Shown here piece by piece: positions 1-6,288 of a DNA stretch of 6,805 nucleotides. The stretch covers positions 1-6,805 of the forward strand of contig CAYRYR010000132.1 of NCBI GenBank assembly GCA_964428385.1. Direction: 5' to 3'. Origin of the DNA: JAFGOM01 sp964428385. GTDB lineage: Archaea > Halobacteriota > Methanomicrobia > Methanomicrobiales > Methanospirillaceae. Each line of letters starts with the position of its first letter. Position 1 is the stretch's first letter. The position numbers were made by a program, and so were the translations under genes. The notes below the pieces were generated by a model. It did no database searches. It was not told the DNA's origin and saw only the letters and a list, made by a program, of their open reading frames with translations.

Positions 1-68
1 CAAGTAGAAACAGGGCCTTACAATTTTACAACACTTTCCTTACACTGTCTATTAGCAATCATAACTCA

Positions 69-77
69 CTATAAAGG
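69..77 (+). promoter_or_regulatory. Candidate TATA element for the chemoreceptor gene
   Basis: CTATAAAGG is the best TATA-like match in the 212-nt leader. If used, it would start transcription near position 95-100 and give a leader of about 115 nt that includes the palindrome at 105-118. A weaker alternative is TCTATACC at 161-168, which would give a leader of about 20 nt still containing the ribosome site. The sequence does not decide between them. I see nothing else identifiable in positions 1-200. Confidence 0.25.
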
Positions 78-104
78 AAAGATCAAGAATCAAAAGTGCT
101 ATGA

Positions 105-118
105 ATTGCAGATGCAAT
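105..118. repeat. 14-bp perfect palindrome in the chemoreceptor leader
   Basis: The sequence reads ATTGCA-GA-TGCAAT, two 6-bp arms around a 2-nt centre. It lies about 95 nt before the chemoreceptor start, in a leader with no gene. This shape would suit a dimeric regulator, or a weak RNA hairpin if the transcript starts upstream. A 6-bp palindrome can arise by chance in AT-rich DNA, so an operator role is only a guess. Confidence 0.3.
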
Positions 119-198
119 AGTATCATAAGAGAAGTCAAATAAAAGACTATCTCATATTCATCTATACCATCTACATCAGATGCAGATTCTCATACCTT

Positions 199-204
199 AA
201 GGAG
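199..204 (+). promoter_or_regulatory. Ribosome binding site of the chemoreceptor gene
   Basis: AAGGAG is followed by 8 nt and then ATG at 213. A GTG lies in frame at 210, only 5 nt from the site, so the spacing favours ATG 213 as the start. It is the clearest Shine-Dalgarno sequence in the window. Confidence 0.75.
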
Positions 205-212
205 CCTTTGTG

Positions 213-2273
213 ATGACACAACCACAATACCAGATACCAGATAAGGCAGATTATATTATTGAATATAATCCCGCAGCAATCATTTCTCTCGATCCCGATC
301 TGAACATTAAAAAGGCAAATCGGGCATTTATTCAATTGAGCGGGTACACTACTGAAACCCTCAAAACGATGAATACACGTTCTTTTCACGTCCTTCATCG
401 ACAAGGGGGCTCTTTTCTTGAGTTAATTGAGAAGAAACAGGTTGTTTTTGGGGATATCATCGTTGAATTTCCTTCTGGCAGGCGATATATGCAGTACCAA
501 TATCTCCCGATACTTGAGCCCGAAGGAGACATTACTGAAATCAATGCGGTTTTTATTGACAAAACATCTGAAATGCTCGATAAAGAACGTGCAAATATCA
601 TTATTGAGAAGAATCCCGGAGGAATCTGCATTTTTAATCGCGAATTGAAGATAACTCAGGTAAATGAAGCTTTTTTGCTGATGTCTGGTTACAATCGTGA
701 GGATATCATCGGCAGGCAGATTACGATATTTGATGTTATTGAGAGAAAAGGGGCAGGACCTACTGATGCGATTGAGAGAAAAGAACGGGTTACAACAGAA
801 TTTGTGGTGTCCTTTCCAGTTGGGAGACGATATCTGACTGGGAGTTATACTCCCATCATAGACGAACATGGTACAGTTACAGAAGTAATCGAATTTTTTA
901 TTGACTGCACAAAAGAGAAGGAGACTGCAAGAGACATTCTGATAGTAGCAGAAAAAGCTCGTCATGGGATTTTTTCAGACCGTATCAATTGCAAGTATTA
1001 TGAAGGTGATTATGCAGATATCGCAACCGAGATAAACAGCATGCTGGATTATATTGCAGCACCTCTAGGGGAAATTGTGAGGGTCTCTGATAAATATGCA
1101 TCAGGCAACTTCAACACCCGCTTTTCAGAAGAGATTGGAGTGAAAGGAAGTTTTTTACAGGTCCGTGATGCCCTCGACAATATTGGAGTTTGTATAGACT
1201 CTTCTCTGGAGGAACTGGTAAAAGCCTGTGATGCATATGAACAGGGTGATTTTACGTATCAACCAGGTAATATCACGGCTACAGGTTCCAGTTTTACGAA
1301 AATCCAGCAATCTTTATTGCAAATGGGAAAATCCATGGGATCTGCTCTTCACCTCATCAGTGAACAGACAATGATATTAGAAAAAACCACCCAGGATACC
1401 AGTGAAACGATTATTCATGTGTCAGAAGGGGCAAGTCAGGTGGCTGCCAGTGCAGATGAGGTGAAACACAATACTGAACGATGCCAGCTGGGAATACAAC
1501 AAATTCTCTCAGCAATGGAAGATCTATCCGTCGCGGTGGATGGGGTTGCTCAAAAAGTTGAGAAAGCAGCCATTTTCACCTCTGAAACAAATCATCTCTG
1601 TAAAAAGGGGGAAGATCTGACACGAACCGCAGAGGCCGGGATAGAGGGCATAACCCTATCAACTGGTGAAGTGGATGCCATGATCCAGGAAATAAAAAAT
1701 CAGATGGCGAAAATTGATAAGATAGTCCTTTTAATAACCGAAATATCAAACCAGACAAATCTTCTTGCACTCAATGCAGCAATAGAGGCTGCCCGTGCCG
1801 GTGATGCAGGACGTGGTTTTGCGGTAGTTGCAACAGAAGTGAAATCGCTGGCACAGGAATCAAAAGCTTCAGCAGAAGAGATAACCGATCTTATCAGATC
1901 CCTGCAGAGCACTTCGGAACGGGCAGGCACAGTCATGAAAGAAGCTCTTATAGAAGTAGAGAAAGGTGGTTCTGCAGTTACGGAATCAATTTTAGTATTT
2001 TCAGAAGTTATCCATTCCGTTAATGAGATATCAACGATTATGGAAGAGATTGCAGTCGCAAGTGAGGAACAGGCAGCAGGAGTGGAAGAGATTACTGCCA
2101 GTGTCTCTGAAGTAAAGCATTATGTTGAGGAGACCACAGCTGAATCAGACAGAACCGCTGCAGCAAGTCGTGAGAGTTCACATGCAACTGATATGATAGC
2201 AGATAAAATACTTGATATTGAACAGGCTGTAGCAGCTGTCACCGGTAAAATCCAGGAATTCCAATATACTTAA
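213..2273 (+). CDS. Cytoplasmic methyl-accepting chemotaxis protein, PAS-PAS-HAMP-MCP
   Basis: Chemoreceptor that should hold CheA/CheW in an array and control the kinase that steers the archaeal flagellum. Residue numbers here count from the GTG at 210; the preferred ATG at 213 gives 686 residues. Two PAS sensor domains lie at about 12-118 and 122-234; both carry an N-x-AF-x3-SGY motif and FPxGRRY, so they look like a tandem duplication. Residues about 238-375 hold two or three HAMP-like units (KYASGNF, AYEQGDF). The rest is the signalling coiled coil, with the conserved tip around 511-541 (EISNQTNLLALNAA, then GRGFAVVA). There is no hydrophobic segment, so it should sense an internal signal such as redox or a ligand bound by PAS. 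Arms of about 155 residues fit the 44-heptad class. The C-terminal end (QEFQYT) lacks the CheR-tethering pentapeptide. The family is certain; ligand and cofactor are unknown. Confidence 0.95.
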   Translation: MTQPQYQIPDKADYIIEYNPAAIISLDPDLNIKKANRAFIQLSGYTTETLKTMNTRSFHVLHRQGGSFLELIEKKQVVFGDIIVEFPSGRRYMQYQYLPILEPEGDITEINAVFIDKTSEMLDKERANIIIEKNPGGICIFNRELKITQVNEAFLLMSGYNREDIIGRQITIFDVIERKGAGPTDAIERKERVTTEFVVSFPVGRRYLTGSYTPIIDEHGTVTEVIEFFIDCTKEKETARDILIVAEKARHGIFSDRINCKYYEGDYADIATEINSMLDYIAAPLGEIVRVSDKYASGNFNTRFSEEIGVKGSFLQVRDALDNIGVCIDSSLEELVKACDAYEQGDFTYQPGNITATGSSFTKIQQSLLQMGKSMGSALHLISEQTMILEKTTQDTSETIIHVSEGASQVAASADEVKHNTERCQLGIQQILSAMEDLSVAVDGVAQKVEKAAIFTSETNHLCKKGEDLTRTAEAGIEGITLSTGEVDAMIQEIKNQMAKIDKIVLLITEISNQTNLLALNAAIEAARAGDAGRGFAVVATEVKSLAQESKASAEEITDLIRSLQSTSERAGTVMKEALIEVEKGGSAVTESILVFSEVIHSVNEISTIMEEIAVASEEQAAGVEEITASVSEVKHYVEETTAESDRTAAASRESSHATDMIADKILDIEQAVAAVTGKIQEFQYT

Positions 2274-2323
2274 AACCGGGACAACTGAAAAAATTGGCAT
2301 TACAAAGAAAACCGAATCTCCCC

Positions 2324-2337
2324 TTTTGATTTTGTTT
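2324..2337 (+). terminator. T-rich terminator after the chemoreceptor gene
   Basis: About 50 nt after the chemoreceptor stop the + strand reads TTTTGATTTTGTTT following a CCCC tract. Runs of T on the coding strand, without a hairpin, are the usual archaeal termination signal. Its position between convergent genes supports the call. Confidence 0.45.
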
Positions 2338-2425
2338 AGGGATTCACCCGATATATGGTACTATCTGGTATCGGTATACGTATTCCATCAGGATATATGT
2401 CCCTTTAGTCTGTAACAAAGTGATT

Positions 2426-2433
2426 AAAAAAAA
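2426..2433 (-). terminator. T8 terminator after the pentapeptide gene
   Basis: Eight A on the + strand give TTTTTTTT on the minus strand, starting 7 nt past the stop of the pentapeptide gene. This is a typical archaeal poly-T terminator and would end the minus-strand transcript before it runs into the chemoreceptor gene. Confidence 0.6.
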
Positions 2434-2440
2434 GGAAATG

Positions 2441-3160
2441 TTACCAACACTGGCAGGTTCCAACTGAACCAGGTTTACAGATACATCCATCAGTCCATGT
2501 TGCATAATCAAGAATGACTCCACTCATTGCAGTTCCGGTAAGATCTGCATCGCGTAAATTAGCCCGGGAGAGATCCGCCTGAGAAAGTGTGGCATTTGAA
2601 AGATCTGCATTCTGCAGATTTGCTCCATATAGATCTGCACCAAGCATCATAGCGTTTGAAAGGTCTGCATCACGCAGATTTACCATTCGGAGATTTGTTC
2701 CTGTCATTAATGCATGATTTAGATATGCTCCCGCCGCATTTGCCATCTCTAGTGAGGAACCTGCAAGATTAAGGGAAGCTCCATGAACATGCTGAAAATT
2801 CATTCCTTTTCCTATCATATTCATTAATAATGCATTATCAAGGAGTGAATTTGCCATATTAGCAGAGGTCAGATCAGCTCCCAAAAAGATTGTATTCTTA
2901 AGTGTACAGTTCTGCAGGTTGGCACCCTTGAGTGTCGTATCTAAAAAACTCGCCCTGGTGAGATTTGATCCCTGAAACGTCACCCCTGAGCAGTCAGATC
3001 CGGAAAATGATGTACCGACAAGATCCTGATTTCTAAAGTTCTGTCCTGCAAGATCCTTACCTGCATACATCAGTGAACCAGTTGCCGAATTTGCGATGCA
3101 TAACAGGAGGAACGTGAATACCAGGAGAGAGAATAGTAAGCGGATACGGTGTTTATACAT
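2441..3160 (-). CDS. Exported pentapeptide-repeat protein with cysteine-rich tail
   Basis: A 239-residue protein. The N-terminus (KHRIR, then a hydrophobic stretch at about 8-23) is a signal peptide or membrane anchor, so the rest should lie outside the membrane. Residues about 37-216 are pentapeptide repeats of the A(D/N)LxxA type (LSNA, LQNADLSNA, LSRANLRD), enough for about nine turns of a right-handed beta-helix. The C-terminus reads WTDGCICKPGSVGTCQCW. The WTDG-x2-C-x2-GS(I/V)G-x-C pattern recalls a tail I know from other pentapeptide proteins; here two extra cysteines make CxC-x7-CxC, probably disulfides or a metal site. Two more cysteines sit in the helix (C57, C85). There is no clear Shine-Dalgarno site, but an AT-rich element lies about 29 nt upstream of ATG 3160, so the mRNA may be leaderless. 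It lies 65 nt downstream of the hydrolase gene. Fold is secure; the role, possibly surface binding or structural, is unknown. Confidence 0.9.
   Translation of the reverse strand: MYKHRIRLLFSLLVFTFLLLCIANSATGSLMYAGKDLAGQNFRNQDLVGTSFSGSDCSGVTFQGSNLTRASFLDTTLKGANLQNCTLKNTIFLGADLTSANMANSLLDNALLMNMIGKGMNFQHVHGASLNLAGSSLEMANAAGAYLNHALMTGTNLRMVNLRDADLSNAMMLGADLYGANLQNADLSNATLSQADLSRANLRDADLTGTAMSGVILDYATWTDGCICKPGSVGTCQCW
2541..2670 (-). repeat. 30-nt periodic DNA repeat inside the pentapeptide gene
   Basis: The + strand shows AGATCTGCAT or a close variant at 2541, 2571 (AGATCCGCCT), 2601, 2631 and 2661 (AGGTCTGCAT), exactly 30 nt apart. On the coding strand these encode the ADL of every second pentapeptide. 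The strict period and retained codons suggest growth of this end of the helix by recent 10-codon duplications; the N-terminal half is less regular. Confidence 0.7.
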
Positions 3161-3182
3161 AATGCAAAGATGTTGTCAGGGT

Positions 3183-3197
3183 ACAATAAATTATTGT
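3183..3197. promoter_or_regulatory. 15-bp palindrome and TATA-like element before the pentapeptide gene
   Basis: ACAATAA-A-TTATTGT is a perfect palindrome around a single central base. Its centre is about 30 nt upstream of ATG 3160 on the minus strand, where a TATA box would sit for a leaderless transcript, so the site could be the core promoter, an operator covering it, or both. No G+C stem or T-run follows, which argues against a terminator. Confidence 0.4.
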
Positions 3198-3214
3198 TGT
3201 GTTGATCCCGCAAT

Positions 3215-3226
3215 AACAATATTGTT
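3215..3226. repeat. 12-bp palindrome at the end of the hydrolase gene
   Basis: AACAATATTGTT is a perfect palindrome that ends on the first base of the hydrolase stop codon. It shares the ACAAT/ATTGT half-sites of the palindrome at 3183-3197 and is centred about 30 nt from it, close to three turns of DNA. The pair is operator-like, but both are AT-rich and short. Confidence 0.35.
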
Positions 3227-3891
3227 TATCCAGATGGAGAAATATCTGTGGATTCTCCTGTGAGTAGCACCATAACACGCATATCAGTTGTTCTCTCAAT
3301 GGCTTGCGTGAAAGCCGCAAGATCCTGCTCGATTGCCGGAAACGTATTATAATGCATGGGAATTACCAAGGGAGAACCAATAAACTGTGCTGCTATCATT
3401 GCTTCCCGTGGCCCCATAGTAAACCTTCCTCCAACCGGTATGAGAGCCACATCAGGATGGTACAGTTCTCCCACAAGTTTCATATCGCTAAATAGTCCGG
3501 TATCTCCTGCATGATAAACAGAAACACCATCCATCTCTATGACATAGCCGGCAGCTACTCCTCCATATATCCCGATGCCAGCCTCTTGTATCCAGGAAGA
3601 ATGGAGTGCCGGTGTCATGATAAAGGTTACCCCGTCAACCAGGATGGTACCACCAATATTCATCGGTTCCACCTCTATTCCATCGAGGGCCAGGTATTTT
3701 GCAATCTCATTCATGGCAACGGTTTTTGCACCAATTGCTTTTACTGCACCCATATGATCCTCATGGCCATGAGTTACTGCTACAATATCAGGATTGATAT
3801 CTTTTATGCTATCTAAAAGATAGGGATCAATGAGAACCCTTTTTGAACCTTCCAGAAGAAAACAGGAGTGACCACAATAGGTAAGTTTCAT
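3226..3891 (-). CDS. UPF0173 family metal-dependent hydrolase (metallo-beta-lactamase fold)
   Basis: A 221-residue, complete member of the UPF0173/YtkL group of metallo-beta-lactamase-fold hydrolases. The start MKLTYCGHSCF and the IDPY at 21-24 are typical of the group. Metal ligands visible are H41, H43, D45 and H46 in THGHEDH, H97 in TPALHSS, D130 in YHAGDTGLF and H180 in IPMHYNTFP. All are present, so it should be active with two metal ions. The natural substrate of the family is not established; relatives act on phosphodiester or ester-type bonds. No signal peptide or membrane segment is seen, so it is cytoplasmic. There is no clear Shine-Dalgarno site before ATG 3891; a TTTTTTA element about 28 nt upstream may act as a TATA box. 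The gene lies between a T-rich terminator region and the pentapeptide gene, and could share a transcript with the latter, but no functional tie is evident. Confidence 0.92.
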   Translation of the reverse strand: MKLTYCGHSCFLLEGSKRVLIDPYLLDSIKDINPDIVAVTHGHEDHMGAVKAIGAKTVAMNEIAKYLALDGIEVEPMNIGGTILVDGVTFIMTPALHSSWIQEAGIGIYGGVAAGYVIEMDGVSVYHAGDTGLFSDMKLVGELYHPDVALIPVGGRFTMGPREAMIAAQFIGSPLVIPMHYNTFPAIEQDLAAFTQAIERTTDMRVMVLLTGESTDISPSG

Positions 3892-3915
3892 CCCGAAGAA
3901 TTCATCATCAGAGGC

Positions 3916-3938
3916 TAAAAAAGTTCAGGTAAAAAAAA
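3916..3938 (-). terminator. Double T-run at the end of the broken DUF2953-like gene
   Basis: The minus strand carries T8 (3938-3931), overlapping the last codons of the broken frame, and T6 (3922-3917) just past its TGA. Two T-runs in 23 nt form a credible archaeal terminator for the protease transcript. The second run with its flanking A (TTTTTTA) also lies about 28 nt before the hydrolase start, so it may instead be that gene's TATA element. Confidence 0.45.
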
Positions 3939-4387
3939 TCAGTACCACAGATTGTTCGCCTATGAATATAACAAGGGCAGGTGGTACAAGAGAAATTATT
4001 AATCCAGATACATATTTCCAGGAAAATCGTTTTATCAGTGGATAGATGGTTCTGTTCATGTATCTGCGAGTATAGAAAATAGTTTTTCTGGCATATCCGA
4101 ACTCCGACAGTTCTGGAAGAAAAGTAACCAGTTTTGATTGCACAATATGCGATCCCGGCAAAATTCCAGTGAACACTGCCAGATAAAGAGGTCTGATAAT
4201 GATAACGTGTATCAATCCCTCTCCGGTAAATTCCACTCCAAAAAAACGGGAAGAAATTAAATTGACAACGGTCAGAAAGAAGGGGTATTATCGCTTGGAA
4301 CAACCCATATGGCAGACGGGTCACCTCCGGATCGCCGAATCCAAACCGTATGCTCCCGCTAACGTTCTCTTGACTGGAATGACGCAT
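3925..4387 (-). pseudogene. Frameshifted, 5'-truncated DUF2953-like membrane protein gene
   Basis: Two overlapping minus-strand frames each hold half of a plausible protein. The first, from ATG 4387 (5 nt past the protease stop), reads through VSGSIRFGFGDPEVTRL, YGLFQAIIPLL and FPFF. The second continues with GVEFTGEGLIHVIIIRPLYL and ends in a hydrophobic stretch (GLIISLVPPALVIFIG) at TGA 3925. They join if one T is removed from the T7 tract (A7 on the + strand at 4240-4246), giving about 153 residues. The GxGDPxxT...YGL...FxPxF...IxIRPL pattern resembles the second half of DUF2953 proteins as I recall them. The usual N-terminal membrane anchor and first half are absent, because the protease gene occupies that place. 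It is therefore most likely a remnant, or a short gene with a sequencing or slippage frameshift. GTG 4236 could also start a 103-residue protein by itself. Function unknown. Confidence 0.5.
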
Positions 4388-4392
4388 TGCTT

Positions 4393-6201
4393 CTAATCTG
4401 TTAAGGTGTCTTCTTCTCGCATATAGATCCAGTATCCGGTATACGGTTGAACCAGATACCTGTCTGAAAAGAGTCCTTCACCACCATTGACCACCGTGGT
4501 ATCATAATATCCGGAACTCACATTCAGATCTAACAATGTTACCCAGTTATCTCCAAGTGTTCGAAAAGCTTCTGATGCAGATAGGGAATCTGTTTTCGGA
4601 ATACCGACTGTGTTCCATCCTGGATACAGATTTCGTCTAACATGACTGTCACCAGGTAAAGAGACGGTAAGAGTTATCGGTTGCACAACATACACAAATA
4701 TCCCTTCCAACGGCTCAATGACATACTCTCTTGTCAGGGACACCCACCCGTCACCTTCTCGTTCTGCCATGTACTTCCAGAGTGTGTGACCCCCGGTATC
4801 AACCGAAGAGAAGAGATCATAAAGAGTTTCATTCGCAACAAGCGGTGCGGGAAATGAGATGCAGTTCCATCCTATTTGTAACTGAATATCTATATCACGC
4901 ATGAAGGTATCTGTATCAGTATCATTTCCGGGAACTGTCTGATTCACAGCTGCAGTACCCTCTGTTCTGGCCAAAAGACATCTGTGGGCTTGATATGCAT
5001 CAATACAACCATATCCATAATAGATATCCCTATCAGATCCTCCTTTTTTGTATGCAGATGTATCAAGGCATGTTCTGATGGTGTCCGCATCAGCATCTGG
5101 ATGAAGACTGCATATCAGCGCAGCGACCCCGGCTACCATCGCCGCTGCCTGACTGGTGCCACTCTGATATACATACCGATCATCGGGATGTGTTGAAAGG
5201 ATATCTTCTCCTGGTGCCATAATCTCAAGATAAATGCCATAATTTGAAAAACTACTCCGTTCCTTTACACGATTGTACGATCCAACAGACATAACCGGGA
5301 GAAGATCTGATGGATAATGCGGCATATTGGAGTCATCATTCCCAGCCGGAGCAATGATGATACATCCCTTCTCTGCTGCATAATTGACTGCCTTTGCTTC
5401 TGCACGTGAATCACTACCCCCACCATATCCTAACAGAATGATATCAGCTCCACAGTCTGCTGCATGAACAATGGCACATGCCGTGTCAGAAGCATACGCA
5501 GTGTACGATTTATCATAAACCCGCTCTGCCATCAGGGAGACATTGGCAATACCACTCATTCCAATCCCGTTATTAATTGTTGCACCTACAATTCCGGCAA
5601 GATGCGTTCCATGCCCATCCCAATCTACCGGATCGGTGTCTTTTCCAAACCAATCATATCCGCCGCTGACATACTGATCCGTAATATCAGCATTTCGGTA
5701 ATCAATTCCTGAATCTATGATAGATACACAAATGTTTGATGTTTCAGGAAATTCCCGGATGTGAGATATGTTCAGGTCAGCAATATTCCATTGAAAAGAA
5801 TACCTGGGATCATTGGGAGTGATACGGGTACCTGTTTGTGATACTGTATCATTCCCGTTTTCTGTGCAGGCATATCGCTTATTATCATACTCAACATCAG
5901 TCACAAACGGAAGTGTATGCAAAACCTCATACACGCTCTCTGCATCAGGTGATGATACAGAAATGACAACAAAAGAGAGAGGTGCACAGGTTTCGATACT
6001 GTCTACAGACGAATTAGTACAGACTGCACGAATCATATCAATATCAGGTGGATCGAAACGGGAGGAGTCATAATGAAGAACCAGTCGCTCTCCAATATTG
6101 GTTTCAGAGCCAGAATCTGCCAGAACAGATGGAATACATATGAAGATACCTAGAAGTAGCATCAGACACCACAAAGACCAAAAACCACTTGAACGTATCA
6201 T
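4393..6201 (-). CDS. Secreted subtilisin-like (S8) serine protease with C-terminal module
   Basis: A 602-residue preproprotease. A signal peptide covers about 1-28 (hydrophobic 9-26, cleavage near VLA-DS). Residues about 38-112 look like an inhibitor-type propeptide, followed by PNDPRYSFQWNI, a typical entry to archaeal S8 domains. The catalytic domain spans about 130-410: Asp163 in IIDSGID, His197 in DGHGTHLAG, oxyanion Asn288 in APAGND, Ser350 in SGTSQAAAMVAG. All catalytic residues are present, but the Pro usual after GTSxA is Ala354, and the substrate-cleft strand reads LLGYGGG instead of the usual SLGG type. Over ten cysteines lie past the signal, so disulfides are likely. A linker and the two-lobed module (436-602) follow. 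No C-terminal membrane anchor or sorting signal is seen. It should act outside the cell, on unknown substrates. ATG 6201 is chosen because the signal peptide begins there; GGGGTGGA just before it is a poor, too-close ribosome site. Confidence 0.93.
   Translation of the reverse strand: MIRSSGFWSLWCLMLLLGIFICIPSVLADSGSETNIGERLVLHYDSSRFDPPDIDMIRAVCTNSSVDSIETCAPLSFVVISVSSPDAESVYEVLHTLPFVTDVEYDNKRYACTENGNDTVSQTGTRITPNDPRYSFQWNIADLNISHIREFPETSNICVSIIDSGIDYRNADITDQYVSGGYDWFGKDTDPVDWDGHGTHLAGIVGATINNGIGMSGIANVSLMAERVYDKSYTAYASDTACAIVHAADCGADIILLGYGGGSDSRAEAKAVNYAAEKGCIIIAPAGNDDSNMPHYPSDLLPVMSVGSYNRVKERSSFSNYGIYLEIMAPGEDILSTHPDDRYVYQSGTSQAAAMVAGVAALICSLHPDADADTIRTCLDTSAYKKGGSDRDIYYGYGCIDAYQAHRCLLARTEGTAAVNQTVPGNDTDTDTFMRDIDIQLQIGWNCISFPAPLVANETLYDLFSSVDTGGHTLWKYMAEREGDGWVSLTREYVIEPLEGIFVYVVQPITLTVSLPGDSHVRRNLYPGWNTVGIPKTDSLSASEAFRTLGDNWVTLLDLNVSSGYYDTTVVNGGEGLFSDRYLVQPYTGYWIYMREEDTLTD
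4396..4896 (-). repeat. Two-lobed GWN/GYW C-terminal module, copy 1 (protease)
   Basis: Residues about 436-602 of the protease. Lobe one runs from IGWNCISFPAPL through FSSVDTGGHTLWKY and DGWVSL to GIFVYVVQP. Lobe two runs from YPGWNTVGIP through DNWVTLLD to FSDRYLVQPYTGYWIY. The lobes resemble each other (GWN start, central W, aromatic G-[FY]-x-x-Y end), and the whole resembles copy 2 in the upstream gene. It follows an acidic, Asn/Thr-rich linker at about 417-436. Likely a binding or surface-attachment domain; I cannot name a family. Confidence 0.75.
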
Positions 6202-6244
6202 TCCACCCCTGTACCTGACTCTATCTATACCATAGCAAAGGATG

Positions 6245-6254
6245 GAATATAAGC
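6245..6254 (-). promoter_or_regulatory. Candidate promoter of the protease gene
   Basis: CTTATATTCC on the minus strand is the best TATA-like sequence in the 87-nt gap before the protease gene, preceded by the purine-rich GAAAAAAGACAGG, which would suit a BRE. It lies about 48 nt upstream of ATG 6201, predicting a leader of about 20-25 nt. A weaker option is GGTATAGATAG nearer the start. Since only T4 follows the upstream stop, read-through from that gene is also possible. Confidence 0.35.
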
Positions 6255-6282
6255 CTGTCTTTTTTCCATGTCCTGCCTTTTT
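6254..6282. repeat. Short direct repeat between the two module genes
   Basis: On the + strand CCTGTCTTTTTT (6254-6265) and CCTGCCTTTTT (6272-6282) occur 18 nt apart with one mismatch. On the coding strand they are A-rich blocks just upstream of the candidate TATA element. They may be upstream promoter elements or a small local duplication. Confidence 0.35.
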
Positions 6283-6288
6283 ACAAAA

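Noticed and set aside
161..170. TCTATACCAT shared with positions 6224-6233
   Set aside because: A ten-base match in opposite orientation to the respective genes is within chance for a window this size and has no supporting context.
423..965. Long open frame on the minus strand inside the chemoreceptor gene
   Set aside because: It lies opposite well-conserved PAS domains, has no domain character of its own and no start signals; it is a shadow.
2341..2400. Repeated GATATATG and a small ATACGTAT palindrome between the convergent genes
   Set aside because: Short, AT-rich and unpaired with any gene start; no stable hairpin or mobile-element boundary can be argued.
2541..2670. Regular 30-nt repeat considered as a CRISPR array
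   Set aside because: The repeats lie in frame within a pentapeptide gene and have no unique spacers; protein periodicity explains them.
3021..3160. Lipoprotein reading of the pentapeptide protein's N-terminus (Cys21)
   Set aside because: The residues before Cys21 (LLL) do not fit a lipobox, so an ordinary signal peptide or anchor is more likely.
3511..3816. Open frame on the + strand opposite the hydrolase gene
   Set aside because: The opposite strand encodes an intact UPF0173 protein with all metal ligands; the + strand product is low-complexity with no recognisable motif.
4199..4396. 65-residue + strand frame over the DUF2953-like remnant
   Set aside because: The minus-strand frames carry family-like motifs and hydrophobic segments; this one has none and no ribosome site.
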